This document shows positions 50,287 through 59,326 of a DNA stretch of 64,000 bases, piece by piece. The stretch comes from Streptomyces liliifuscus. GTDB lineage: Bacteria > Actinomycetota > Actinomycetes > Streptomycetales > Streptomycetaceae. The stretch lies in assembly GCF_016598615.1 (NCBI RefSeq), contig NZ_CP066831.1:3782001-3846000 (forward strand). Direction: 5' to 3'. The notes under the pieces are model-generated. The model was not told the DNA's origin. It searched no databases and saw only the letters and a program-made list of their open reading frames with translations. Both the position numbers and the translations under genes were made by a program. Position 1 is the stretch's first letter. Each line of letters starts with the position of its first letter.

Positions 50287-53200
50287 TCAGCCGAGATAGG
50301 GCTCGAAGTCCCAGTAGGGCCGGGTGCGCTGGCGGGCCGAGATGGTGTGCGGGTGCTGGGCGCCCAGGGTGCGGGTGAGTGAGAGAAGACCGTCCTCCTC
50401 CAGCTTCCCCGCCTCCTCCTGCTCCCGTGCCGCACGCAGGTCCGCGGAGAGCGCCACCTGGCAGGAGAGGGTGAGCGGGTGCTCCTCCCCCAGCGAGTGC
50501 CGGGCCCGGCGCAGGGTGTCGCGGCTCAGCTCGACGGCGTCGGAGATACGGCCGTTGAAGTTGCGCGCGCTCGCGGCGTTCAGCGCACAGCCCAGCACCC
50601 AGGGGTGGTCGGGGCCGAGCGTGGCGGTGAGTCCGGCGAGCGCGGACTCGAACATCGACATGGCCTCGGCACGTTCGCCCGCGGCCTGCATGACGAGACC
50701 GGTGTTGGTGAGCATGCCGGTCGCGACGGGGTGCGCGGGGCCGAGGAGGGCCCGGTAGCCGGCCTCCGCCTCCGCGATCAGATCGCGTGCCTGGCTCAGG
50801 TCGCCGTGCTCCCGCAGGAAGTTGCCGTAGTTCGTGAGGAAGGAGAGCGTGCGGTAGTGCTCCCGGCCGTGCAGCTGGACCAGCTGTTCCAGGAGACTGG
50901 CCATGGAGGGGCCCACGTCCTGGGTGTAGCCGCCCTCGCGACGGCGGCACAGGGCCAGCTGGACGCGTGCCTCCAGGGTCTGCGGATGCAGTGGACCGAG
51001 CACCTGCACATGGAGCCGGACGACAGGCTCCTGGCGGGACAGCGCGTCGCGGTAGCGCCCGAGGAGCCGCAGGTCGTGAACGACCGCGCTGCCCGAGTTG
51101 AGCGTGCTGATGTGCCGGGCGCGCAGCACGCTCTCCCGCAGTGAGAGCGTCTCCAGGTCCAGTTCGTACGCTTCCGCGTAGCGGCCGAGGAGACGCAGGC
51201 CGACGCCGAGGTTGTGCCGGGCGATCAGGGTGGCGGCCTCGTTCGGGCCGAGCAGGCGGCCGTTGCCGTCGAGCACCTCCCGCTGCAGCCCGTGTGCCTC
51301 CTCGTACCGCCCGAGGTGACGCAGGCTGTTGGCCATGGCGCTCTTGGTGCGCAGTTCCCCGAGCTCGTGGCGCTGCGAGTCTGCCTGCAGCCTCTCCAGG
51401 ACGCCCTTGTCGAGTTCGTACGCGTCCCGGAACCGGCCGCTGGCCCGCAGGATGTTGCTCTCCTGGGTGGTCAGGTCGAGCATGGGCCGGGCGAGCGGCT
51501 CCAGATTCCGGGACCAGCGGTCACGGATCTGCTGCGCGAGTTCCAGACCGCCCTTGTACTCCCCGCTGCGGAAGCAGTACCGCAGGCAGTTCAGGACCGC
51601 TCCCTGGACGCGTGACCGGGTGCTGTCCAGCGCGCCGGAGGGTTCCAGGTGCGGGAGCAGTTCGGCGTATCGCGGCCAGTTCCTGGTGTCCACGGGGTTG
51701 CCGGGGTCGGCCTCCGCGAGGAGGCTGCGGACGGCCTTGCGGTGGGTGGTGCGGCTCTCCTCGCTGGTCAGCTTGGAGACGATGTCGTGCACCAGCCGGT
51801 GCATGTGCACGGACTCCTGGTGCGGGCCCATCTCCGCGCCCGCGGGGCCGCGGGTCTCGCGGGTGAGCACCGAGTAGTTGACGAGCGTGTCCAGGGCCCG
51901 GGTCCAGGCGGGCAGGTCGCTGGACATCCACCGCAGTTCCTCGGGGAGTTCCGCCTGCGGATAGGCGCGGATGAGGCCGAGCGGGATGCGTCCGGGTGCG
52001 AAGGACGTACTCAGGCTGAGGACGTCGATGGCCTGCGGCTGCGAGCGGCGGAGCCGGTTGAGCAGTATCGACCAGGACGTCATGGACGACTGGGGGAAGC
52101 CCTCGCCCGTGGTGGGTTCGTCGACGGTCGTGAGCTTGCGCTCGCGCACCATACGCAGGTATTCGGGAACCTCCATTCCTGACTCACCGAGCCAGGAGGC
52201 GGCCTGTACGAGCGGCAGGGGTACGTCGCCGAACTCGACGGCGACCTCGTCGGCCTGGTCCGCGGTGATGTGCGGGGCCCGGCGCATCAGATAGGCGGTG
52301 GACTCCGCGCGCAGGAAGGCGGGGATCTCCAGGACCTCCGTGTGCTCGCTCCAGCCGCGGTTGCGGGAGGTCACCAGGACATGTCCCGGGCCCTGCGGGA
52401 GCAGTACGTCGATGCCCTCGGTGTCGTCCCAGCCGTCGAAGATCAGCAGCCAGCGGGAGTGCGGGTCTCCGCGACGCAGGGCGTCCTGCACGGCTCGGAT
52501 GCGCTCGCCGGGCTCGCTGCCGCTGCGCAGGTCGAGTTCCACGGCGAGTTCGCCGAAGCGGTCGCGCTGGATGTTGCGGTCGTCGGAGTTGATCCACCAG
52601 ACCATGTCGTAGTCGGGGCTGAAGCGGTGGGCGTACTCGGCGGCGAGCTGGGTCTTGCCGATGCCGGACATGCCGAGCAGGGTGCAGGCGGCGGCGCCTC
52701 GCTCCGCGTCGGAAAGACGCTGGTGGAGGTCGGTGAGCAGGTCGTCCCGGCCGGTGAACCGCGGGTTGCGGCGCGGGATCTCGCCCCAGATCTCGGCACG
52801 GGTCTCGGGGTAGCGGAGTTTGGTGGGGAGTGTCCTCGGGGTGCGGCGGCGCTCCAGGCCGAGCCTGCTCAGCAGGCGTTCCTCCGCGCCCTCCTCGCTG
52901 AGGCCCCACAGACTGGCCGGTTCGAGGACCGCGGTGGCGGGCAGCAGCGGCCGGTTGGTGAGGTTGACGGCGGCGAAGCGGTCGGCGTGAGCGGCGACGA
53001 AACCGCGCAGGGCGTCGTTCCACTCACCCGCGGGGCGCGGGCCCAGCTCGAAGAACCAGTCGTTGAGAACGAGCAGTACGCGCCCGCTGGACAGCAGGAG
53101 GTCGCCGAGCGAGTCCTCCAGCGGGACCTCGCGGGGCGGGTCCCAGCGCTGCTGGGTGGCGCGGTGGCCGTGCCGCTCCAGGCACTGGGCGATCCATGCC

Positions 53201-53289
53201 GCCCACGAACGGTGGTACCCGGGGAAGACCACGAGGAAATGCTCGGGTGCCGCCGCACTGTCACGGCCCGTCCCCCGTTGTTCCGCCAT
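50287..53289 (-). CDS. FxsT-like protein: TIR-like, NB-ARC ATPase and TPR repeats
   Basis: A 1000-residue STAND ATPase. Residues about 15-145 form a TIR-like domain (HFLVVFPGYHRSWAAWIAQC onward, then LLLSSGRVLLVLNDWFFELG). NB-ARC motifs are GMSGIGKT (206-213), Walker B RWLLIFDGWDD (279-289) and VLVTSRN (304-310). From about 560 to the end are tetratricopeptide repeats with the LG-x-x-HP motif of kinesin-light-chain type. The layout matches the 'FxSxx-COOH system TPR protein' family. It is the last gene of the locus, 93 bases after the HExxH gene. Its role may be sensing or regulation of the modified peptide. ATG at 53287-53289 with GGGAG upstream. Confidence 0.88.
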   Translation of the reverse strand: MAEQRGTGRDSAAAPEHFLVVFPGYHRSWAAWIAQCLERHGHRATQQRWDPPREVPLEDSLGDLLLSSGRVLLVLNDWFFELGPRPAGEWNDALRGFVAAHADRFAAVNLTNRPLLPATAVLEPASLWGLSEEGAEERLLSRLGLERRRTPRTLPTKLRYPETRAEIWGEIPRRNPRFTGRDDLLTDLHQRLSDAERGAAACTLLGMSGIGKTQLAAEYAHRFSPDYDMVWWINSDDRNIQRDRFGELAVELDLRSGSEPGERIRAVQDALRRGDPHSRWLLIFDGWDDTEGIDVLLPQGPGHVLVTSRNRGWSEHTEVLEIPAFLRAESTAYLMRRAPHITADQADEVAVEFGDVPLPLVQAASWLGESGMEVPEYLRMVRERKLTTVDEPTTGEGFPQSSMTSWSILLNRLRRSQPQAIDVLSLSTSFAPGRIPLGLIRAYPQAELPEELRWMSSDLPAWTRALDTLVNYSVLTRETRGPAGAEMGPHQESVHMHRLVHDIVSKLTSEESRTTHRKAVRSLLAEADPGNPVDTRNWPRYAELLPHLEPSGALDSTRSRVQGAVLNCLRYCFRSGEYKGGLELAQQIRDRWSRNLEPLARPMLDLTTQESNILRASGRFRDAYELDKGVLERLQADSQRHELGELRTKSAMANSLRHLGRYEEAHGLQREVLDGNGRLLGPNEAATLIARHNLGVGLRLLGRYAEAYELDLETLSLRESVLRARHISTLNSGSAVVHDLRLLGRYRDALSRQEPVVRLHVQVLGPLHPQTLEARVQLALCRRREGGYTQDVGPSMASLLEQLVQLHGREHYRTLSFLTNYGNFLREHGDLSQARDLIAEAEAGYRALLGPAHPVATGMLTNTGLVMQAAGERAEAMSMFESALAGLTATLGPDHPWVLGCALNAASARNFNGRISDAVELSRDTLRRARHSLGEEHPLTLSCQVALSADLRAAREQEEAGKLEEDGLLSLTRTLGAQHPHTISARQRTRPYWDFEPYLG

Positions 53290-53382
53290 CACACGCTCCC
53301 TGCTCCCACGTCCGTCACGCCTGCCCGCCGGATGCGAACGCTCATCCGCCCGCACACGACGCAACTGATCTTGCACCCAGTG

Positions 53383-54675
53383 TCACCCAGGATTTCGGGT
53401 CGCCACGCCGAGACTCTCGTGGTGCCTGCTCATCTCCTGGACGAACTCCCTTCCGGCAAAGGTCAGTTCATCGGATTCGAGGAGAATGGACAAGGCTTCC
53501 CCGACCTGTTCCCGGTACGTCTCGAACTGCTGCGTGGCCTTGCGCCGCCAGGCGTCGGGGGTGGTCGGCCCGGCCCGTGCCCGCCACCAGAGGTCGGTGA
53601 GCGCCAGATGCGCGTACGCCCCTTGGAGCACGCCCGACAGGGGGCGCGGGTCGGGCCGCCACGCCACGCGGTGCAGGGTGCCGCCGCCCGGTCGGTACAG
53701 GGGCTCGAACTCGTGCAGGGCGGCCAGCTTGGTGTGGTGGGACTCGTGCACCAGGGACTCCGCCAGTTCCCTCGCGTCTGCGGGCAGTTGGGACAGCACG
53801 GCGCCCGGGGCGGACCGGAGGGTGGCGCTCATCGTGGTGCCTCCGTCGCCCACCAGCGGCATGAGCGGGACCACGGCACGCAGCACCGCGCCCGTCTCCG
53901 CCCCGCGCCCGGCGTCGGTCGCCGACAGGAGCGCCTGCGCCTCACCCCACGACCGGGCCCACAGCCGGTGGGCGGAGTGCGGGCGCCGGGCCGCCGGCAG
54001 GGCCTTGGGACCGATCCCGCGCCGCGGCACCCGGTAGGGGTCGAGGTCGTCGAGGACGACCGTGGTGCCGGGCAGGGTGCGCAGGGCGGCCCAGCCGGTC
54101 CCGCTGCCGACCGGACGCCGTGTGCCGGGATCCGCCCGGGCCAGGGGGCGGGTCAGCACCACATCGCTAGCGCCGGCACCGTCCGTGAGGCGTACCAGTC
54201 CTGCTCCGCCGCTCAGCCGGACGCTGCCCGACGGGCAGTACAGCGCGCCGAGTCCGGGCAGTACCAAGGTGCCCGACGGCTGGGTGAGCGTCCCGTCGAC
54301 CTGGCAGCCCGCGCGGACGGCGGCGGCGACGGCCACGCCGCCCAGGTGCGCCAGATGTCTCTCGAAGACAGGGCCTTCGGGCGCGGCGAGCGTCTCGGTG
54401 AGCCAGGCGCCGGTCATCGGGTAGTCGACGACGTCACGGACGGCGGCGGGGTCCGTCCGCTCCGCCCGCTCCAGCAGTACCCAGTCCCGCTCGAAGCTCC
54501 GGCGCACCTCGGGTGCCAGCCCGGCCCGGCGCTGTTCGACCAGGACGAGGAGGGATTTGAGAAGCAGCATGCGACGCGCGTGGAGTACGGCACCCAGTGC
54601 CGCGGTGGCCGCAGGGTGGGGCCTGGTCCGCGCGAGTTCCGTGAAGACCTCGAAGGGGACGGCTGCCAGGGTCAT
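53383..54675 (-). CDS. HExxH-type putative peptide-modifying enzyme
   Basis: A 430-residue protein whose only clear catalytic signature is HESHH (310-314) in ELAESLVHESHHTKLAAL, the HExxH motif of a family now described as alpha-ketoglutarate-dependent peptide beta-hydroxylases. In FxSxx RiPP loci this domain is often fused to the radical SAM enzyme FxsB, sometimes in an inactive form; here it stands alone with the motif intact. The N-terminal 300 residues are helical and Ala/Leu/Arg-rich. Its ATG overlaps the stop of the small-peptide gene by four bases (54672-54675), which strongly suggests that the peptide is its substrate. Confidence 0.85.
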   Translation of the reverse strand: MTLAAVPFEVFTELARTRPHPAATAALGAVLHARRMLLLKSLLVLVEQRRAGLAPEVRRSFERDWVLLERAERTDPAAVRDVVDYPMTGAWLTETLAAPEGPVFERHLAHLGGVAVAAAVRAGCQVDGTLTQPSGTLVLPGLGALYCPSGSVRLSGGAGLVRLTDGAGASDVVLTRPLARADPGTRRPVGSGTGWAALRTLPGTTVVLDDLDPYRVPRRGIGPKALPAARRPHSAHRLWARSWGEAQALLSATDAGRGAETGAVLRAVVPLMPLVGDGGTTMSATLRSAPGAVLSQLPADARELAESLVHESHHTKLAALHEFEPLYRPGGGTLHRVAWRPDPRPLSGVLQGAYAHLALTDLWWRARAGPTTPDAWRRKATQQFETYREQVGEALSILLESDELTFAGREFVQEMSRHHESLGVATRNPG

Positions 54676-54920
54676 CCCCGGTCTTCCTCGCCGGGTAAGG
54701 CGCCAGTGACCGGAAACGTATGCTTCTCGCCCTCGCCGCCCACGTACCAGACCTGTCCGAACTCGCGGGAACTCTTCAGCACTTGATCGACAGCCGCGAT
54801 GAGCCCCGGATCATCCATGGCACGCAATGTCCGCAGGTCGACGTCGGTGAGGTCGGGCAGGGCCACCGTCCGTCCGGTGTCCCGGCCAGGGTCGGCCGCC
54901 CGATTCCTCTGCTCCCCCAC
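54672..54920 (-). CDS. candidate RiPP-type precursor peptide with FxsA-like leader
   Basis: An 82-residue peptide. GTG at 54918-54920 is chosen because AGGGAGGAG lies six bases upstream; earlier in-frame starts give an Arg/Gly-rich extension. Residues 20-48 (ALPDLTDVDLRTLRAMDDPG, then LIAAVDQVL) resemble the helical leader of FxSxx-COOH precursors. The C-terminal part, FGQVWYVGGEGEKHTFP followed by an acidic end, lacks the FxSxx terminus, so a different core may be modified. The stop overlaps the HExxH gene start. Too short for standard gene-length cutoffs but well supported by context. Confidence 0.7.
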   Translation of the reverse strand: MGEQRNRAADPGRDTGRTVALPDLTDVDLRTLRAMDDPGLIAAVDQVLKSSREFGQVWYVGGEGEKHTFPVTGALPGEEDRG

Positions 54921-55010
54921 CCTCGGCTCCTCCCTGCCGACGCCCGCCCCGCACGGCCGCAACGGCTGCCCAGTTCTTCCCGACGCTTGGGAATCAGAAA
55001 CCCTTACCGA

Positions 55011-58000
55011 TCAACTCCGGTCATGCTCCGCGTGGTTGAGCCGCTCCTCGGACCAGGGGTACCAGGGCGGCGAGGCGCGGCTCCACTCGTCGTCCGGCAG
55101 TGGCCGCCGCCCGCTCGGCGGAGCCTGTCGCGCGGCGAGTTCCTCCGCCGCCGCGCGGGTCGACTCGACGTCGTCCCAGTCGACTTCGGTGAGCACTCCG
55201 ACGAGCCGCTGCCACTGGTCGCGGGCCGCCCGGTAGGCCTCGCCCGCCGCGACGGGGCGTCCCATGAGGGCGAGGACCGCGGCGCGGCCGTGCAGCGCGC
55301 GGGCGGCCGTCACCGAGCCGGGGTCGTCGCCGTGGGCCCGGTGGGCCTCGCGCCGCGCGGCCTCGTACGCCTGGAGCGCGTCGGCCAGGACGGGCGCCCC
55401 GGCGCGGTGCCACAGTTCCAGGCGCACCCGCCCCAACTGGAGCCAGGACTCGGCCTGTACGCCGTCGCCGGCGGCGGACCGGACCGCCTGGCCCAGCAGG
55501 TGCCGGCTCTCGTACAGGTCGGGCAGGAAGCCCAGATGCCGGAACCGCTGTGCGAGCGCGCTCCCGATGAGCCCCTGGAGTCTGCCGCGCTGGGCGGACC
55601 GGGCGGGCAGGGCCTTGAGTGCCTCCCGCAGGACGTTCTCGGCCCGGTCGACGATGCCGGCGCCGTCCGGCCGGGAGGCGCGCCGGAGCAGTGACTCGCC
55701 CCAGACGGTGAGGAGTTCGCAGCGCCGGACACTGTCCGGCGGGGCGAGCATGGCTGCCGTCTCGTACGCCTCGTCGGCCGCCGGGTGGTCGCCCGCGGCG
55801 TCGTGGAATGCGGCCCGGGCGGCCAGGCAGGACAGGCGCAGGGCCGGGTCGTCGGCCGCGGCGCGTTCGGCGCGCACGAGGGCGTCGTGGGCCTCGGATC
55901 CGTCGGTCCCGGCGGCGTGCAGGGCGCGGGCGAGATCCAGCAGGGCCGGGCCGCGTACGGCGTCGGGGGCGCCCTCGCTGTCCAACAGGCCGCATCCTTC
56001 GCGGAGTTCGGGGACCGCCTCGCCGGGCCGGTCCAGGTCGAGCAGCAGTCGTCCGCGGCGCAGCAGCCGCGCCCGGCGCAGGGGTGCGGGCCAGGGGCCG
56101 TCCGGGTCCGGCGGGACGTCGGGGCCGCCGAGAACGCCGAGTGCGGCGGTGAGGTGTGCGGTGTCCGCGGTGAGGCGCCACAACTCGTGCCGGGACGCGG
56201 CGAGTTCCAGTGCGGCCTCGCCGCGATGGGGGCTGTCCGCCGGTGCCGTGCGGTGTGCGTGGGTGAACTCGGCGACGGCGGCGTTCAGGAGTTCCACGCG
56301 GCGGTCGCCGGTGCGCGCGGCCGCGGTGCCGGCCTCCGCCCGCAGGATCCGGCCGAGGAGCAGATGGGCACGTACGGCGTCGGGGAGGCCGGTGCCACCC
56401 TGGCGTACGGCCGCTTCGGCCTGTTCCTTCGCGCGGCGCAAGACGGTCGGGTCGGCCAGGGCCTGCCACTGGCCGAGGAGCCGCTCGGCCTCGGCGAGGG
56501 GTACGGGCGTCTCCAGGTCGGGCAGGTAGAAGCGCAGGACCCGGGCGGGGATGCGGGCGAAGAGTTCGGCCTCCACATCGCCCTGGTCGTCCTGGGGTCC
56601 CTCGCCGTCGGTGACGCCGGTAGCTGTGACGGTCGTGGCGTGGTCGGCGAGGCGGGCGGCGGCGAACGCGGCGAAGTTGCGGGTGCCCTTGCCGAAGTGG
56701 CGTTCCACGTAGGCGGAGCAGTGTTTGAGGACGAGTCCGGCCGTGTCCTGGTCGAGCGAGCCGAGGAGCAGGTCCTGGACGCGGCCCGGGTAGACGAAGC
56801 ACGGCTGGCGTTCGGTGCCGGGCAGTTGCCTGAGGAGGCCGCCCAGGAGGACCTCGGCCAGTTCCATGGGCCCGGTGTCCGGGAGCATGGCCCGCTGGAC
56901 GAGTTGCATGACGGGCAGGGTGAGCGGGGCCGCGGCGAGGTACACGGCCAGGCGGACCGCGCCGGGCGAGGCGCCGGCGCGGAAGGCGCGCAGGAGTTCG
57001 TCGTCGCCGCGTGGGGCGGGGGGCTGCGCGGGCACGTTCTCCGCCGGGGCGGGGGCGGGGGTGGTCCAGGCGGCCCAGGCCCGTTCGCTGGTGGGGCCGG
57101 TGCCGGACAGGAGGCGGGAGAAGGCCTCGAAGGCCTCGGGGGTCGGCTGGAGCACCGGCACGGGGCGGGCTCCGGCGGCGGGCTCGTCCCAGGGTTCCTC
57201 GTCGGGCAGGAACGTGGTGCGTCCGCCGGTCTCCGCCTGCCTGACCAGCAGGCCCGGTTCGGCGGGCAGTGCGGTGCGGCCCCAGAGCCGGGGCGGCAGC
57301 GGCTGGACGACGGCGAGCGGCGAGGTGCGGGGCCAGCCGTGCAGGAGCCGCTGGGCGCTGCCGTTCTGCCACAGGGGGCCCACGCAGTCGCTGATCACGA
57401 GGGTGAGCCAGCGGCCCGTGGGGTCGTGGAACTCGTCGGCCGAGCGCAGCCGGGTGTGGTGGCTCGGCCCGGCGGTGGTGCCGATGAGCGGGATGCCGCC
57501 GTCGCCCGCGTACAGATGGTGGACCCGGACGCTGCCGAAGGCGCCGGACTGCTGGCAGGCCTGGCGCAGTTCCTCGACCAGCTGCCCCCAGACGGCCATC
57601 GCCGGGCCGGTGTCCATCAGGAGCTGGATGTCGCAGCGCCGGCGGCGGCCCGGGCGGCGGACGGGCACCAGGACTCCGCTGGCGGCCGCGTGGTCGGCGG
57701 TCGCCTCCTCGTCGATCGCTCCGTCCCGGGGCGGGGCGGCGGGCCCCCGGTAGCGGCCCAGGGCGCGCAGCGCCTGTTCGAGGCCCAGCAGGCCCGGCAG
57801 CGCGGTGGCCGCCGGGGCGCGCACCGGGAAGACCTGCCGGGCGCCGTCGGTCCCCGGACCTGCACCGCCGCCCGTCGTGTGCAGGGGGACGGCGCCGAGC
57901 GAGGTGTCCGTGCCGGGTTCCCGGCCGGTCCCGGGGGTGTGCTCCGCCGGTGAGCGGATCGTCGGCCCCGTCCCGCTCTCCGGCGGGGCCGACGGGTCGG

Positions 58001-58154
58001 CCGGCCCCCGGTCCTGCCCGGCGCGGGGCTGCGCCGGGTCGAGCCACCGGGACAGCCAGACGGCGTCGGCCACCTCTTCGGCGGTGGGGTCGAGACCGCC
58101 CCGGCGCAGCCGGCCGATCAGGTCCTCCAGATGCATCCCGTGCATCCGGCTCAC
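55011..58154 (-). CDS. SAV_2336-type protein with degenerate vWA domain
   Basis: A 1047-residue protein. The N-terminus MHLEDLIGRLRRGGLDPTAE with AVWLSRWLD matches the SAV_2336 N-terminal domain. After a Pro/Gly linker (43-115), a von Willebrand A-like domain runs about 155-320: the MIDAS-position loop is LLMDTGPAM (178-186), lacking the DxSxS serines, and LTLVISDCVGP (251-261) follows. A long helical region with TPR-like character (about 590-1000) ends the protein. It is the vWA member of a vWA-MoxR-VMAP set. GTG start overlaps the MoxR stop (GTGA). Next gene downstream is the candidate precursor, 90 bases on. Confidence 0.85.
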   Translation of the reverse strand: MSRMHGMHLEDLIGRLRRGGLDPTAEEVADAVWLSRWLDPAQPRAGQDRGPADPSAPPESGTGPTIRSPAEHTPGTGREPGTDTSLGAVPLHTTGGGAGPGTDGARQVFPVRAPAATALPGLLGLEQALRALGRYRGPAAPPRDGAIDEEATADHAAASGVLVPVRRPGRRRRCDIQLLMDTGPAMAVWGQLVEELRQACQQSGAFGSVRVHHLYAGDGGIPLIGTTAGPSHHTRLRSADEFHDPTGRWLTLVISDCVGPLWQNGSAQRLLHGWPRTSPLAVVQPLPPRLWGRTALPAEPGLLVRQAETGGRTTFLPDEEPWDEPAAGARPVPVLQPTPEAFEAFSRLLSGTGPTSERAWAAWTTPAPAPAENVPAQPPAPRGDDELLRAFRAGASPGAVRLAVYLAAAPLTLPVMQLVQRAMLPDTGPMELAEVLLGGLLRQLPGTERQPCFVYPGRVQDLLLGSLDQDTAGLVLKHCSAYVERHFGKGTRNFAAFAAARLADHATTVTATGVTDGEGPQDDQGDVEAELFARIPARVLRFYLPDLETPVPLAEAERLLGQWQALADPTVLRRAKEQAEAAVRQGGTGLPDAVRAHLLLGRILRAEAGTAAARTGDRRVELLNAAVAEFTHAHRTAPADSPHRGEAALELAASRHELWRLTADTAHLTAALGVLGGPDVPPDPDGPWPAPLRRARLLRRGRLLLDLDRPGEAVPELREGCGLLDSEGAPDAVRGPALLDLARALHAAGTDGSEAHDALVRAERAAADDPALRLSCLAARAAFHDAAGDHPAADEAYETAAMLAPPDSVRRCELLTVWGESLLRRASRPDGAGIVDRAENVLREALKALPARSAQRGRLQGLIGSALAQRFRHLGFLPDLYESRHLLGQAVRSAAGDGVQAESWLQLGRVRLELWHRAGAPVLADALQAYEAARREAHRAHGDDPGSVTAARALHGRAAVLALMGRPVAAGEAYRAARDQWQRLVGVLTEVDWDDVESTRAAAEELAARQAPPSGRRPLPDDEWSRASPPWYPWSEERLNHAEHDRS

Positions 58155-59173
58155 CGCGAGCGGTCGAGTGGGTGCATGAGCAGGTCCGCGATCCGCTCGC
58201 GGGTGAGGCGCTCCGCGTGGGGGGTGTGCTGGGTGAGGAAGAGGGCGTTGAGCAGTTGGTCGGCGGCGACGACCTCGCCGGGTTCCCGGTCGAGGAACCG
58301 GTCGATGAGGTCGCGTCCCTGGTCGACGCTCTCGCCGCCGAGGTGTGCCTCGACCATGGCGGTGAGCTGTTCCTCGCCGGGCGGTTCGAGCTCCAGCTGG
58401 ATGCAGCGCCGCAGCAGGGGCGCGGGGAAGTCCCTCTCCCCGTTGGAGGTCAGGATGATGAGCGGGAAGGCGGTGCAGGCGATGCGTCCGCCGTGCACGG
58501 GCACGCGGCGGCCGTCGTGGGTGAGCACCTCGACGACGGGTTCGCGGTCGGCCACGCGCTCCAGCTCGGGGACGGCGAACTCGCCTTCCTCCAGCGTGTT
58601 CAGCAGGTCGTTGGGCAGATCGAGGTCGCTCTTGTCGAGTTCGTCGATCAGCAGCACGCGGGGCACCTCGGCGGGCAGCAGCGCGGTGCCGAGGGGGCCG
58701 AGTCGTACGTACGATCCGATGCCGGCCGGGGCCGCCGCGGGGGCGGCGGTGGCGCCCTGGGCCCGCTCCAGCTGGACGTCCTGGAGGCGGCCGATGGCGT
58801 CGTAGCGGTACAGGCCGTCCTGGAGTGTGGTGCGGCTGACGACGGGCCAGCGCAGTACCCGGCCGAGGCCCAGCTCGTGGGCCACCGCGTAGGCGAGGGT
58901 GGACTTGCCGGTGCCTGGGTTGCCGGTGACCAGCAGCGGGCGGCGCAGATAGAGGGCCGCGTTGACGGCGTCGACCTCGGCCGGCCGGGGCGCGTAGTTC
59001 TCCACGAGGCGCCGCCGTACGCCGAGCCGGCGGGCGCTGCTGGGGTCGTCCGGGCCGGACTCGGGTCGGTCGGGTGCCGCCGCGAAGTCCCGCCAAGGGG
59101 GCGGCGGGGGTAACTGCCGCACACCGTCGTGCGGCTGACCCACCCCGCGGTAGATCCGCCAGTCGTTCACCAT
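58151..59173 (-). CDS. MoxR-type AAA ATPase of a vWA-MoxR-VMAP system
   Basis: A 340-residue AAA ATPase: a Pro-rich N-terminus, then RRRLVENYAPRPAEVDAVNA, Walker A GNPGTGKST (near 86-94), Walker B LLIDELDKS and sensor ILTSNGERDFP. MoxR proteins act as chaperone-like remodelers with vWA partners; the partner is encoded by the overlapping downstream gene. ATG at 59171-59173 with GGGAGGAG upstream. Its first-position Arg finger and sensor residues look normal. Confidence 0.92.
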   Translation of the reverse strand: MVNDWRIYRGVGQPHDGVRQLPPPPPWRDFAAAPDRPESGPDDPSSARRLGVRRRLVENYAPRPAEVDAVNAALYLRRPLLVTGNPGTGKSTLAYAVAHELGLGRVLRWPVVSRTTLQDGLYRYDAIGRLQDVQLERAQGATAAPAAAPAGIGSYVRLGPLGTALLPAEVPRVLLIDELDKSDLDLPNDLLNTLEEGEFAVPELERVADREPVVEVLTHDGRRVPVHGGRIACTAFPLIILTSNGERDFPAPLLRRCIQLELEPPGEEQLTAMVEAHLGGESVDQGRDLIDRFLDREPGEVVAADQLLNALFLTQHTPHAERLTRERIADLLMHPLDRSR

Positions 59174-59326
59174 GGGCTCCTCCCGGCTCTGGTGATCATG
59201 CAGCGGGTCCGGCTGTTCGATGTACGACGTTACCGCCGGTGTGCCGGGCCTGCCGAGCTTCCTGTTCGTCCGGCATCGAATCCGGTCAGCGAACATCCGT
59301 GCGAGGCAAGGGAGTTGGGAGTCGAT
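59174..59326. other. gap between trypsin-like and MoxR genes
   Basis: This 153-base gap is the largest inside the locus. On the minus strand it could hold an internal promoter for the MoxR-vWA-peptide part. I see no convincing -35/-10 pair or terminator. Confidence 0.35.

Noticed and set aside
53383..54675. HExxH gene as an ordinary zinc metalloprotease
   Set aside because: No downstream third-ligand Glu motif of a known protease family and no signal peptide; coupling to a small peptide fits the peptide-modifying family better.
54720..57953. Long plus-strand frames across the vWA gene
   Set aside because: They lie opposite a gene with a clear SAV_2336/vWA architecture and have low-complexity Ala/Gly/Arg products.
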